This document shows positions 33,585 to 42,400 of a stretch of DNA of 64,000 bases, piece after piece (within the stretch, counting starts at the first letter, position 1; each line of letters starts with the position of its first letter). The stretch covers positions 182,179 to 246,178 of the forward strand of contig NZ_JBIVFT010000005.1 of NCBI RefSeq assembly GCF_044748305.1, written 5' to 3'. The notes under the pieces are model-generated. The model did not search any database. It had not been told where the DNA came from and saw only the letters and a list, made by a program, of their open reading frames with translations. The position numbers and the translations under genes were made by a program. This DNA is from Arthrobacter_E sp044748305. Lineage in GTDB: Bacteria > Actinomycetota > Actinomycetes > Actinomycetales > Micrococcaceae.

Positions 33585-35726
33585 TCACAGGGCACAGCTG
33601 ACGCAGCCCTCGACTTCGGTGCCTTCCAGCGCGAGCTGGCGCAGGCGGATGTAGTAGAGGGTCTTGATGCCCTTCCGCCACGCGTAGATCTGCGCCTTGT
33701 TGATGTCACGCGTGGTGGCCGTGTCCTTGAAGAACAGGGTCAGGGACAGGCCCTGGTCCACGTGCTGCGTGGCTGCCGCATAGGTGTCGATGATCTTCTC
33801 GTAGCCGATCTCGTACGCGTCCTGGTAGTACTCCAGGTTGTCATTGCTCAGGTACGGGGCCGGGTAGTAGACGCGGCCGATCTTGCCTTCCTTGCGGATC
33901 TCGATCTTGGCCGCCACCGGGTGGATGGACGAGGTCGAGTTGTTGATGTAGCTGATGGAACCGGTGGGCGGCACCGCCTGCAGGTTCTGGTTGTAGATGC
34001 CGTGCTCCATCACGGAGGCCTTCAGCTCCAGCCAGTCCGCCTGCGTGGGGATGTGGTGCTCGCCGAAGAGCTCCCGCACCCGCTCCGTGGCCGGCGCCCA
34101 TTCCTGCTCGGTGTACTTGTCGAAGAACTCACCGGAGGCGTACTTCGAGTTCTCGAAGCCGCCGAACTTCTGACCGGTCTCCATGGAGAGCTTGTTCGAG
34201 GCACGCAGGGCGTGGAACAGCACCGTGTAGAAGTAGATGTTCGTGAAGTCCAGGCCCTCTTCGGAGCCGTAGTGGACGCGCTCACGGGCCAGGTAACCGT
34301 GCAGGTTCATCTGCCCCAGACCGATCGCGTGGCTCTGGGCGTTGCCCTCGGCGACGGACGGCACGGAGTTGATGTAGGACATGTCGGACACTGCGGACAG
34401 TGCCCGGATCGCGGTCTCGATGGAGGCCCCGAAGTCCGGGGAGTCCATCGTCTTGGCGATGTTCATGGAGCCCAGGTTGCAGGAGATGTCCTTGCCCACG
34501 GTCTCGTAGGACAGGTCATCGTTGTAGATGCTGGGGGTGGAGACCTGCAGGATCTCCGAGCAGAGGTTGCTCATGATGACCTTGCCCGCGACCGGGTTCG
34601 CACGGTTCACCGTGTCCTCGAACATGATGTAGGGGTAGCCGGATTCGAACTGGATCTCGGCGAGGGTCTGGAAGAACTCACGCGCGCTGATCTTGGTCTT
34701 CTTGATCCGCGAGTCGTCCACCATCTCGTAGTACTTCTCGGTGACCGAGACGTCGGAGAAGGGGATCCCGTAGACGCGCTCGACGTCGTACGGCGAGAAC
34801 AGGTACATGTCCTCGTTCCTCTTGGCCAGCTCGAAGGTGATGTCCGGCACGACGACGCCGAGGGACAGCGTCTTGATGCGGATCTTCTCGTCGGCGTTCT
34901 CGCGCTTGGTGTCGAGGAAGCGGTAGATGTCCGGGTGGTGGGCGTGCAGGTACACGGCACCGGCACCCTGACGGGCACCCAGCTGGTTGGCGTAGGAGAA
35001 GCTGTCTTCGAGGAGCTTCATCACGGGGATGACACCGGAGGACTGGTTCTCGATCTGCTTGATCGGCGCACCGTGCTCACGGATGTTGGTCAGGGACAGG
35101 GCGACGCCGCCGCCCCGCTTGGAGAGCTGCAGGGCGGAGTTGATGCCACGGGCGATCGACTCCATGTTGTCCTCGATGCGCAGCAGGAAGCAGGAGACCA
35201 GCTCACCGCGCTGAGCCTTGCCGGCATTGAGGAACGTCGGGGTGGCCGGCTGGAAGCGGCCGTCGATGATCTCATCGACCAGACGGGACGCCATCTCCTC
35301 GTCGCCGCGGGCGAGGTGGAGGGCCACCATGCACACGCGGTCTTCATAGCGCTCCAGGAAACGCTTGCCGTCGAAAGTCTTCAGCGTGTACGAGGTGTAG
35401 AACTTGAAGGCGCCCAGGAAGGTCTCGAAGCGGAACTTCTTCTTGTAGGCCCGGTTGTACAGTTCGCGGATGAAGTTCATCGTGTACTGATCGAGGGTCT
35501 CCCGCTCGTAGTACTGATTCTTGATGAGGTAGTCGAGCTTCTCTTCCAGGTCGTGGAAGAACACGGTGTTGTTGTTAACGTGCTGCAGGAAGTACTGATG
35601 AGCGGCCTCACGGTCCGCCTCGAACTGGATCTTGCCGTCCGGACCGTAAAGGTTCAGCATGGCGTTCAGCTCGTGATAACCCAGGCCCTTGAAGCTCTCC
35701 GGCAGCGGGACCTTGTCAGCCTTCAC
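33585..35726 (-). CDS. nrdE: Class Ib ribonucleotide reductase, catalytic subunit
   Basis: 713 residues from a GTG at 35726, which has GAGG five bases upstream, follows the nrdI stop by 11 bases and gives the usual NrdE length. A TTG at 35768 would overlap nrdI by 31 bases. Contains L-S-K-R-G-G-G-V-A-L-S and N-L-C-S-E-I, and ends in the redox pair Cys708/Cys711 (G-C-V-S-C-A-L), which NrdH reduces. Works with NrdF and NrdI in aerobic deoxynucleotide synthesis. Confidence 0.95.
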   Translation of the reverse strand: MKADKVPLPESFKGLGYHELNAMLNLYGPDGKIQFEADREAAHQYFLQHVNNNTVFFHDLEEKLDYLIKNQYYERETLDQYTMNFIRELYNRAYKKKFRFETFLGAFKFYTSYTLKTFDGKRFLERYEDRVCMVALHLARGDEEMASRLVDEIIDGRFQPATPTFLNAGKAQRGELVSCFLLRIEDNMESIARGINSALQLSKRGGGVALSLTNIREHGAPIKQIENQSSGVIPVMKLLEDSFSYANQLGARQGAGAVYLHAHHPDIYRFLDTKRENADEKIRIKTLSLGVVVPDITFELAKRNEDMYLFSPYDVERVYGIPFSDVSVTEKYYEMVDDSRIKKTKISAREFFQTLAEIQFESGYPYIMFEDTVNRANPVAGKVIMSNLCSEILQVSTPSIYNDDLSYETVGKDISCNLGSMNIAKTMDSPDFGASIETAIRALSAVSDMSYINSVPSVAEGNAQSHAIGLGQMNLHGYLARERVHYGSEEGLDFTNIYFYTVLFHALRASNKLSMETGQKFGGFENSKYASGEFFDKYTEQEWAPATERVRELFGEHHIPTQADWLELKASVMEHGIYNQNLQAVPPTGSISYINNSTSSIHPVAAKIEIRKEGKIGRVYYPAPYLSNDNLEYYQDAYEIGYEKIIDTYAAATQHVDQGLSLTLFFKDTATTRDINKAQIYAWRKGIKTLYYIRLRQLALEGTEVEGCVSCAL

Positions 35727-35737
35727 GGATGCCTCGT

Positions 35738-36238
35738 TCAGTTCTGGTTCTGCGACAGTCGTGTCCAAAACGTGTCCAATCCCTCGTTGACGCGGCGCAC
35801 GTCGTCCGGCGTGCCCATCAATTCGAATCTATACAGGTGCGGGACATGGCACTTCACGGCGATGATGTCGCCAGCCATGCAGTAGTTGTCCCCGAAGTTG
35901 GTGTTCCCCGCACCGATCACGCCCCTGATCAGCTTGCGGTTCTGTTCGACATTCAGGAATTTGATGACCTGCTTGGGAACCGAACCGTCTCCCCCGGTCC
36001 CGCCATAGGTGGGCAGGACCAGAACATACGGTTCGGTGGCCAGCAGGGGAACTTCGGTGGGGAAGAGAGGAATCCGGCTGGAGTCCCTCCCGAGTTTTTC
36101 CACGAACCGCCGGGTGTTCCCGGAGGCCGAGGAGAAATAGATGAGGTGACTGGACGCGACGCGGAAGCTTCCCCTCTCCGCGTCCTGCCCATTGCTCGCG
36201 TCCCGCGCTCCGTGAGAGTCACGCGTGAGCGTTGCCAT
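35738..36238 (-). CDS. nrdI: Ribonucleotide reductase flavodoxin-like activator
   Basis: 166 residues. Flavodoxin-like fold with phosphate-loop I-Y-F-S-S-A-S-G-N-T-R-R and later P-T-Y-G-G-T-G-G and N-T-N-F-G-D-N-Y, typical of NrdI, which supplies oxidant to assemble the Mn cofactor of NrdF. About 28 extra residues precede the fold; no other start codon with a better site is available. Confidence 0.93.
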   Translation of the reverse strand: MATLTRDSHGARDASNGQDAERGSFRVASSHLIYFSSASGNTRRFVEKLGRDSSRIPLFPTEVPLLATEPYVLVLPTYGGTGGDGSVPKQVIKFLNVEQNRKLIRGVIGAGNTNFGDNYCMAGDIIAVKCHVPHLYRFELMGTPDDVRRVNEGLDTFWTRLSQNQN

Positions 36239-36444
36239 TCGAAGTCACCCCATCAAGTCTGTTGCCAGGTCGATTCTCTGTGTCAGTTCACGTCGCCGAC
36301 GAGTCCGGCGGAGCCGGAACCCCGCCGCGGCCGCCTGCCGGAGTAGCCGGTGATCCCTGCAGAACGACGGCGCCGCCATCACCCTGCGCATTCAGCGCAT
36401 CAGTGCGGCGGTCTCCGTCCTCAGCGATCTTCGTCCTCAGCGTT

Positions 36445-36687
36445 TCAGGCGACGGCGGTCGCTGCAGCGTCCAGACCGGCGATCTTGTCCGGGCGGAAGC
36501 CTGACCAGTGATCGTCATCCGTCACCACGACGGGAGCCTGCATGTAACCCATGTCCTTCAGCTTCTCCAGGGCATCGGCATCCTGAGAGACGTCCACGGT
36601 CTGGTAGACGACGCCCTTCTTGTCCAGAGCGCGGTAGGTCGCGTTGCACTGCACGCAGGCAGGCTTGGTGTACACCGTAACGGTCAT
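36445..36687 (-). CDS. nrdH: NrdH redoxin
   Basis: 80 residues from an ATG with a strong GGGGAGAGGGG site; the longer open frame upstream is not used. Active site C11-V-Q-C14, followed by A-P-V-V-V-T and the C-terminal W-S-G-F-R-P-D typical of NrdH. Electron donor to NrdE. First gene of nrdHIEF; 206 bases without a recognisable gene (36239-36444) separate it from nrdI. Confidence 0.95.
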   Translation of the reverse strand: MTVTVYTKPACVQCNATYRALDKKGVVYQTVDVSQDADALEKLKDMGYMQAPVVVTDDDHWSGFRPDKIAGLDAAATAVA

Positions 36688-37159
36688 GTCCCTCTCCCCT
36701 TCAGTCCTTGCTTTCACCGCGTCACCCGCACCGCTTTCACAAGGCTCCCGGCCTTGCGGTTCCAACTGCCGATCGGCGGGAATCCGCGGTGTGGGCCCTG
36801 CGGCCCGATTGCGTATGTCGATACTACATGTAGTGCAACGCCCCGTCTCGCACCCCAAGATGCTGTATTACAAGCATGTCATTCTATCCACCGTTTGTCC
36901 ACAGTCCGAGGGGTTGATCTTGCCCGGATTTCCGGTGTTCCGGGGGTCTGCATCCACATGCTGTGCATGACTTGGCCACAATTAAATGACCGGCGTGTCG
37001 ACGCTTCGCGGCGTGTCGCGTCTAGTGGTGATCCCAGCCACGGAACACCACGCACGAAGGGGTCCCACCCCCGCGGCCCACGCCCCCACGGAGCCGTCCG
37101 TCCGCCTAAACTGTCAAGGACCGTTCCATCGGGAACCGGCTCTGCTGGAAAGGCCCTCT
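36688..37159. other. Divergent regulatory region between nrdH and LysR
   Basis: 472 bases without a supported gene. Holds the nrdH leader, a NrdR-like box (36821-36836), a second imperfect dyad ATGCT-N8-AGCAT (36860-36877) and the LysR promoter. An open frame runs through it on the plus strand but lacks homology upstream of 37160. Confidence 0.6.
36821..36836. promoter_or_regulatory. Candidate NrdR box
   Basis: ATACTACATGTAGTGC matches 12 of 16 positions of the NrdR consensus ACACTATATATAGTGT and contains the perfect palindrome ACTACATGTAGT (36823-36834). It lies about 135 bases before nrdH, as expected for ATP-cone repressor NrdR control. A convincing second box at the usual spacing was not found. 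Confidence 0.7.
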
Positions 37160-38071
37160 GTGATCAACCCCGTCCATCTGCGCACCCTTCTCGCGGTGAT
37201 CCGGCACGGCTCCTTCGCGTCCGCGGCACAACACCTGGGCTACACGGCGTCGGCCGTCAGCCAGCAGATCGCAGCACTGGAACGGGACGCGGGAGTGGAA
37301 CTTTTCCACCGGAACGCCCGCAGCATCGTGCCCACCGACGCCGCACAGGCCATGGCTCGCCACGCAAGCAAGGTGCTCACCGACATCGAGGCCCTCATGG
37401 CCGCCGCATCACGGGCACAGGACGACTCACGCCAGGAACTCCGACTCGGAATCTTCCCCAGCCTCGCGACCTACGTCCTCCCCCGGATCATGCGGCATCC
37501 ACGGTGGACCAGGCTCGGCATCGAGCTCAAAGTCTCCGTCGCAGAGCCCGCCCAGACCATCCAAGGGCTGCGGGATGGCGGCGAACTGGACCTCGCTCTG
37601 GTCTACCAGGTGGGCCAGAGCGGCCTGGCCTGGCCGCACACCATGCGCCGGCAGTGGATCGGCGACGATGACTTCCGGGTCATCGTCCCGGCGTCCTGGG
37701 GGTTCTCCCCCGAGGCCACCGTCTCGGCCGGCCAGCTTTCCGACATGCCCTGGATCATCCATCACCCAGGCACTCCGGACGCCGTGGTGATCGAACGCCT
37801 TTTCGCAGCCTGCGGGCTTCACCCCCGCGTCGTGGCGCACAGCGACGACTTCACGGCCAGCGTCGAGATGACCGCAGCCGGGCTCGGCGCCGCGCTGGTC
37901 CCCGAGCTCACCCTCGAAAAGAAGCCGGCCGGCGTCGTCGTGCTCAACGTCCCCGATATCCGTCTGGCCCGCAACGTCTTCGCCCTCCTGCCGTCCGGCT
38001 CGGGCAGCGCCCGGGTGGATCTGTTCCTCGAGCTGCTCGGAGACGGTCTCACCGAGGCCCTTTCACACTGA
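37160..38071 (+). CDS. LysR-family transcriptional regulator
   Basis: 303 residues from a GTG with GGAAAGG upstream; the open frame extends back to 36986 without conservation. N-terminal winged helix-turn-helix (about 1-60, S-F-A-S-A-A-Q-H-L-G-Y and S-A-V-S-Q-Q-I) followed by a LysR substrate domain. Divergent from nrdH; no obvious target pathway nearby. Confidence 0.87.
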   Translation: MINPVHLRTLLAVIRHGSFASAAQHLGYTASAVSQQIAALERDAGVELFHRNARSIVPTDAAQAMARHASKVLTDIEALMAAASRAQDDSRQELRLGIFPSLATYVLPRIMRHPRWTRLGIELKVSVAEPAQTIQGLRDGGELDLALVYQVGQSGLAWPHTMRRQWIGDDDFRVIVPASWGFSPEATVSAGQLSDMPWIIHHPGTPDAVVIERLFAACGLHPRVVAHSDDFTASVEMTAAGLGAALVPELTLEKKPAGVVVLNVPDIRLARNVFALLPSGSGSARVDLFLELLGDGLTEALSH

Positions 38072-38197
38072 GCCCCCTCGGACGGGCGGATCCCAGTCCC
38101 TTCACCGCCTCGTGCCTCACGGGTGCGCCCGCGTAGCCCCGAAACGCCGGACCGGCAAGTCTGGAAATGGAACAGCCCAGGGGTCTATGTTGATGGC

Positions 38198-38695
38198 ATG
38201 AGCACGGTCATCAGCGAGCATTTCGGACAGCTCGAACTCAATCACGGGGTGGCGCATTGCTTCGCGGCGAGGCACACGGTGCATGGGATCCCCGTGGAGA
38301 TCGAGCTCAACTTCGCCGCCCACGAGCGGCCCGATCAAGCCTCCGTCCACAAAGCCGACTACCGGCTGCACTACCTCCCCGAACTGGTGGATCAGGTCCG
38401 GGAACTGATCGCGAATGAGCTCGACCAGGACGGCAGCCAGGTCCAGGAGTTCCGGCACTTCCACTGCAAAGGTCTGGACCCGGAGAAGCAATGGGAGACG
38501 TTCGGCGTCAGTGGCGACGTGGACACCACGGCCTTCACCCAGGCGCTCAAGCTGGGTCACGTCGGGATCTTCCCCGACCAGCCTGAACGGTACTTCGTCC
38601 TCGACTTCAGCCTCGGTGAACACTTCAGCGACGAAGTGCTGGTCGCCACCGCCGACGCCGACGGCGTGGTGGACGACGAGATCATCTGGTCCTGA
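38198..38695 (+). CDS. Conserved hypothetical protein, possibly DUF2004-like
   Basis: 165 residues from the ATG at 38198. Starts I-S-E-H-F-G-Q-L-E-L-N, then a mixed alpha/beta domain rich in acidic residues, ending in F-S-L-G-E-H-F-S-D-E-V-L-V-A. The opening and the size resemble DUF2004 proteins, but I am not sure. Soluble, no signal peptide. It converges with metE at a shared terminator. Confidence 0.65.
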   Translation: MSTVISEHFGQLELNHGVAHCFAARHTVHGIPVEIELNFAAHERPDQASVHKADYRLHYLPELVDQVRELIANELDQDGSQVQEFRHFHCKGLDPEKQWETFGVSGDVDTTAFTQALKLGHVGIFPDQPERYFVLDFSLGEHFSDEVLVATADADGVVDDEIIWS

Positions 38696-38711
38696 GCACG
38701 GAGACAGTACG

Positions 38712-38750
38712 ACGGCGGCGGGCCACCCAGCCAGGGTGACCCGCCGCCGT
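38712..38750. terminator. Bidirectional terminator between the DUF2004-like gene and metE
   Basis: An 11-bp perfect outer stem (ACGGCGGCGGG with CCCGCCGCCGT) and an inner CACCC/GGGTG stem after one mismatch, between two convergent genes. Confidence 0.8.
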
Positions 38751-38767
38751 CGTCATGCGGCTCAAAC

Positions 38768-41092
38768 TCAGACGCGCGCGCCGAGTTCCTCACGGACCGT
38801 CTTGGCGGCGGTGACGAGATTGCGCAGCGACTCCTCGGTCTCGGCGTAGCCCCGGGTCTTCAGACCGCAGTCCGGATTGACCCAGAGCTGGCGGCTGGGA
38901 ACGTGCTTCACCGCGGTGGCGAGCAGCTCGGTGACCTCGGCCTCGCCCGGGACGCGCGGCGAGTGGATGTCGTACACGCCCGGTCCGACGCCGCGCCCGA
39001 AGCCGTGGGACTCCAGATCGTGGACGACCTCCATACGGGAGCGGGCAGCCTCAATGGAGGTCACATCAGCGTCGAGACCATCGATGGCGTCGATGATGAC
39101 GCCGAACTCCGAGTAGCAGAGGTGGGTGTGGATCTGCGTGGCGTCCTGCGCACCGGCCGTGGCGAGGCGGAAGGAGTCCACACTCCACTTCAGGTAGGCC
39201 TGCTGATCGGCCTTGCGCAGCGGCAGAAGCTCACGCAGGGCAGGCTCGTCCACCTGAACGACCTTGATGCCCGCTGCTTCCAGATCGGTGATCTCGTCAC
39301 GCAGGGCGAGGGCCACCTGATTGGCGGTCTCCCCCAGCGACTGATCGTCGCGGACGAAAGACCACGCGAGGATCGTCACCGGACCGGTCAGCATGCCCTT
39401 CATCGGCTTCTCGGTCAGCGACTGGGCGTACTCGGCCCAGGCGACCGTGATGGGGGCCGAACGGGTGACGTCGCCCCAGAGAATGGACGGACGGGTGCAG
39501 CGGGAGCCATAGGACTGGACCCAGCCGTGCACCGTCACGTCGAAGCCCTCGAGGTTCTCCGCGAAGTACTGGACCATGTCGTTGCGCTCTGGTTCACCGT
39601 GCACCAGGACGTCGTAGCCGAGCTCCTCCTGAAGGTCGACGACGCGCTTGATCTCGTCCTTCATGAGCTGCTCATACTGGGCCGCGTTCAGCTCGCCCTT
39701 GATGTTACGGGCACGGGCGGAGCGGATCTCGGACGTCTGCGGGAAGGATCCGATGGTCGTGGTCGGCAGCGGAGGAAGCTGCAGGGCCGCTTCCTGGGCC
39801 GCCTCACGGACGGAGTATTCGGAGCGGGCGAAGTCGGCTTCGCTCAGGGCCGCCGTGCGGGCCCGGACCTCCTCACGACGAACACCCTCCGCGGCGGCAC
39901 GGGAGGCGATGACGGCCGAAGCCTCATCGATCGCAGCCCGTGCTGACGCCGGGTCCGCCAGGTAGGACGCCAGGGTCTTGACCTCCACGGCCTTCTGATC
40001 AGCGAAAGCGAGCCAGGACTTCAGCTGGTCCGAGAGCTTGCCCTCCTCGGCCACGTCGTGCGGGACGTGCTGGGTGGAGGTGGAGGTGGAGACGGCCACA
40101 CGCGCAGCCGCGGCCTGGAGAGCGTCCAGCGTGGCAGCCGAGGCCGCGAGATCATTGCGCCAGATGTTGTGGCCGTCCACGACACCGGCCACGAGGGTCT
40201 TGGAGCCGAGACCTGCCAAGGCCGCCTCGGACGGTGCCGCACCCTTGAACACGTCCAGGTGCAGGGCATCGATGTTGCTGGCCGCGAGGGCGCCCAGCTG
40301 GCCGTCCAGCGCGCCGTACGGCGTGGAGACGAGGATCTGGGGGCGATCGGCGACGGCGGTGAGCACCTCGTAAGCGCGGGTGACCGCAGCATCGAGCTTC
40401 TCTGCAGGGATGTCCTGGTCGACCACCAGGGCCGGCTCGTCCAGCTGAACCCAGCTCGCACCGGCCGCAGCCAGCTTGCCGAGCAGTTCGGCGTAGACCG
40501 GCAGGATGTCCTCCAGGCGGGAGAGCGGCTCGAAGCCGGCCGGAGCATCATCGGAGGCCTTGGAGAGCAGAAGGAAGGTCACCGGGCCGACCAGGTACGG
40601 ACGGGTCTCGATGCCATTGGCCAGGGCGTACTGGAACTCCTCGACCACGCGCTCCGAGGTCAGACGGAAGTCCGTCTCCGGGCCGATCTCCGGGACCAGG
40701 TAATGGTAATTGGTGTCGAACCACTTGGTCATCTCAAGCGGCTGCTGCTCCTTGGAGCCACGGGCGAGCGTGAAGTACCCGTCGATGTCCAGCTGTCCCT
40801 CGGCATTGAGGAGACGGCCGAAACGGGCCGGGATCGCGCCGAGGTGGGCCGCGGCGTCGAGCACCTGATCGTAGTAGGAGAAGGTGCCCGGAACGGCGGC
40901 TGCTTCGTCGAGGCCGAGTTCCACGAGGCGCTTGGCGCTGCTCAGCTGTATCTCCTTGGCGGCGACGTCAAGGGCGGCGGCGTCGATCTTCCCGGCCCAG
41001 TAGGCCTCCACGGCCTTCTTGAGCTCGCGGCGACGTCCGATGCGCGGGTAGCCGAGGAGACTGGCGGAGGGGAAAGGGGTCTGTGTGGTCAT
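38768..41092 (-). CDS. metE: Cobalamin-independent methionine synthase
   Basis: 774 residues, usual length. Transfers the methyl group from 5-methyltetrahydropteroyl-triglutamate to homocysteine. Two (beta/alpha)8 halves. C-terminal zinc ligands lie in H-T-H-L-C-Y-S (about 656-662) and N-P-D-C-G-L-K-T-R-G (about 736-745), with V-H-G-E-P-E-R-N-D-M upstream. ATG with an AAAGGA site. It lies 85 bases after metF on the same strand, so the methyl donor and its user are probably cotranscribed. Confidence 0.97.
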   Translation of the reverse strand: MTTQTPFPSASLLGYPRIGRRRELKKAVEAYWAGKIDAAALDVAAKEIQLSSAKRLVELGLDEAAAVPGTFSYYDQVLDAAAHLGAIPARFGRLLNAEGQLDIDGYFTLARGSKEQQPLEMTKWFDTNYHYLVPEIGPETDFRLTSERVVEEFQYALANGIETRPYLVGPVTFLLLSKASDDAPAGFEPLSRLEDILPVYAELLGKLAAAGASWVQLDEPALVVDQDIPAEKLDAAVTRAYEVLTAVADRPQILVSTPYGALDGQLGALAASNIDALHLDVFKGAAPSEAALAGLGSKTLVAGVVDGHNIWRNDLAASAATLDALQAAAARVAVSTSTSTQHVPHDVAEEGKLSDQLKSWLAFADQKAVEVKTLASYLADPASARAAIDEASAVIASRAAAEGVRREEVRARTAALSEADFARSEYSVREAAQEAALQLPPLPTTTIGSFPQTSEIRSARARNIKGELNAAQYEQLMKDEIKRVVDLQEELGYDVLVHGEPERNDMVQYFAENLEGFDVTVHGWVQSYGSRCTRPSILWGDVTRSAPITVAWAEYAQSLTEKPMKGMLTGPVTILAWSFVRDDQSLGETANQVALALRDEITDLEAAGIKVVQVDEPALRELLPLRKADQQAYLKWSVDSFRLATAGAQDATQIHTHLCYSEFGVIIDAIDGLDADVTSIEAARSRMEVVHDLESHGFGRGVGPGVYDIHSPRVPGEAEVTELLATAVKHVPSRQLWVNPDCGLKTRGYAETEESLRNLVTAAKTVREELGARV

Positions 41093-41177
41093 GATGAATC
41101 CTTTTCTGGGTACAGGTCTTCAGCGGGCCGGCCGGGAACGATGACACGTCCTCCGGGTCCGGTCCGGGAGTTTGCTT

Positions 41178-42125
41178 TCAGGAAGCCAGCGCGGCGCGTT
41201 CGTGCAGCGGACGACTGGGACGGGACAGCTGCAAGCGGTCCAGGACGTCCAGGGCGTGGCGGTGTTCGTTGAAGGTGTAGAGGTGCAGACCGGGAGCGCC
41301 GGAGTTCAGGGCGGCGGTTGCCAGGGCGACCGTCGCATCGACGCCGATCCGCTGGGCCTCCGCGTCCGAGGATGCCGTTTCCAGGGCGTGCAGCAGTCCC
41401 CGGTCCGGGGTGACCCCGCTGAGTTCGGCGAGGCGCGTCACCCTCCGCAGGCTCGTCAGGGGCATGACCCCCGGGATGATCGGGATGGTCACGCCGGCCC
41501 GGCGGGCACGGAACAGCAGATCCTCATACTGACCGGGGTGGAAGAACACCTGAGTGATCGCGAAGTCGGCGCCTGACCGCTGTTTGGCCAGCAGCACCTC
41601 GACATCGTGTGCCTCACTCGGTGACTCCGGGTGACGGGTCGGATAGGCGGCGACCCCGATCGCGACCTTCCCGGCGCACAGCAGGGCGGTGCGGCTCTGC
41701 TCGACGCGGCGGATGAGCTCCACGAGGTCCTGTGCATAGTGCAGCGAGCCCTCTGGCAGAGTCGATCCGTCCTTGGGCAGATCACCGCGCAAGGCGAGGA
41801 TGCCCCGCACACCGTGATCCAGGAGTTCTGCGACGATCTCCGCCAGTTCGGCGGCCGTGTTGCCGACGCAGGTCAGGTGGGCGAGAGGCCGCAGGAGGGT
41901 CTCCTCCTGCAATCTGGCCACCAGATCCAGAGCGGTGTCGTGATTGGAACCACTGGCGCCGTAGGTCACGGACACGTAGTCCGGCGCGGTGCTTTCGAGT
42001 TCCTTGATGGTGGCCCAGAGGACTTCCTCTGCGGCTTGTGAACGCGGCGGGAACAGCTCGTAGGACAGTGCCACGGGAGCGGTGCTCGGCTGCGTCGGAT
42101 GGTCGATAAGGCTGGGTGGGGACAT
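41178..42125 (-). CDS. metF: Methylenetetrahydrofolate reductase
   Basis: 315 residues from an ATG preceded by GAGG. MTHFR fold with Y-E-L-F-P-P-R near the N terminus, V-S-V-T-Y-G-A-S-G, H-L-T-C-V-G, and L-A-L-R-G-D. Makes 5-methyl-THF for MetE, the next gene. The open frame upstream (to 42290) covers the leader and is not conserved. Confidence 0.94.
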   Translation of the reverse strand: MSPPSLIDHPTQPSTAPVALSYELFPPRSQAAEEVLWATIKELESTAPDYVSVTYGASGSNHDTALDLVARLQEETLLRPLAHLTCVGNTAAELAEIVAELLDHGVRGILALRGDLPKDGSTLPEGSLHYAQDLVELIRRVEQSRTALLCAGKVAIGVAAYPTRHPESPSEAHDVEVLLAKQRSGADFAITQVFFHPGQYEDLLFRARRAGVTIPIIPGVMPLTSLRRVTRLAELSGVTPDRGLLHALETASSDAEAQRIGVDATVALATAALNSGAPGLHLYTFNEHRHALDVLDRLQLSRPSRPLHERAALAS

Positions 42126-42237
42126 CTGCAATCCTCGACGTGCGACGTTATGGATGGGCACGGCGGACCGGCGCGCATGCGAAAACGCCGGGATCCATCG
42201 CCGTGTGCAAATGTCAGGCCCACATGGGGGCACCCAC

Positions 42238-42278
42238 ACCCTCTCTGAGGAGGGTCGCTGACACGTTACCTCGGTAAC
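42238..42278 (-). promoter_or_regulatory. Structured leader or operator upstream of metF
   Basis: Two inverted repeats: GTTACC-TC-GGTAAC at 42265-42278 and ACCCTC-N6-GAGGGT at 42238-42255 (plus strand). A GTCAG/CTGAC pair could enclose the second hairpin in the transcript. About 110-150 bases before metF. It may be a repressor operator or a folded leader; I could not match it to a known S-adenosylmethionine riboswitch class. Confidence 0.4.
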
Positions 42279-42400
42279 TGATGACCTCAAGCCTAGGGGC
42301 CTAGAAAGGGTCGGGCAAACGCCGGACCGAATTAAGACGCAATCTTACGGGGACGACCCCGCCGGCTCCGAAGATCCTTCGCCTCAGAGCCGGAACGGTG

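Noticed and set aside
33585..35726. An intein or intron in nrdE, suggested by the neighbouring homing endonuclease
   Set aside because: NrdE reads through at normal length with no splice-type motifs. The endonuclease is free-standing.
16286..42224. The 15-mer CCGTGTGCAAATGTC before both the siderophore-binding protein gene (16286) and metF (42210)
   Set aside because: In 64 kb a few 15-base repeats are expected by chance. The two copies are in opposite orientation to their genes and share no flanking similarity.
42126..42300. A classical S-adenosylmethionine riboswitch in the metF leader
   Set aside because: Hairpins are present but the conserved cores of the SAM classes I can recall are missing. 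Kept only as an unassigned leader.
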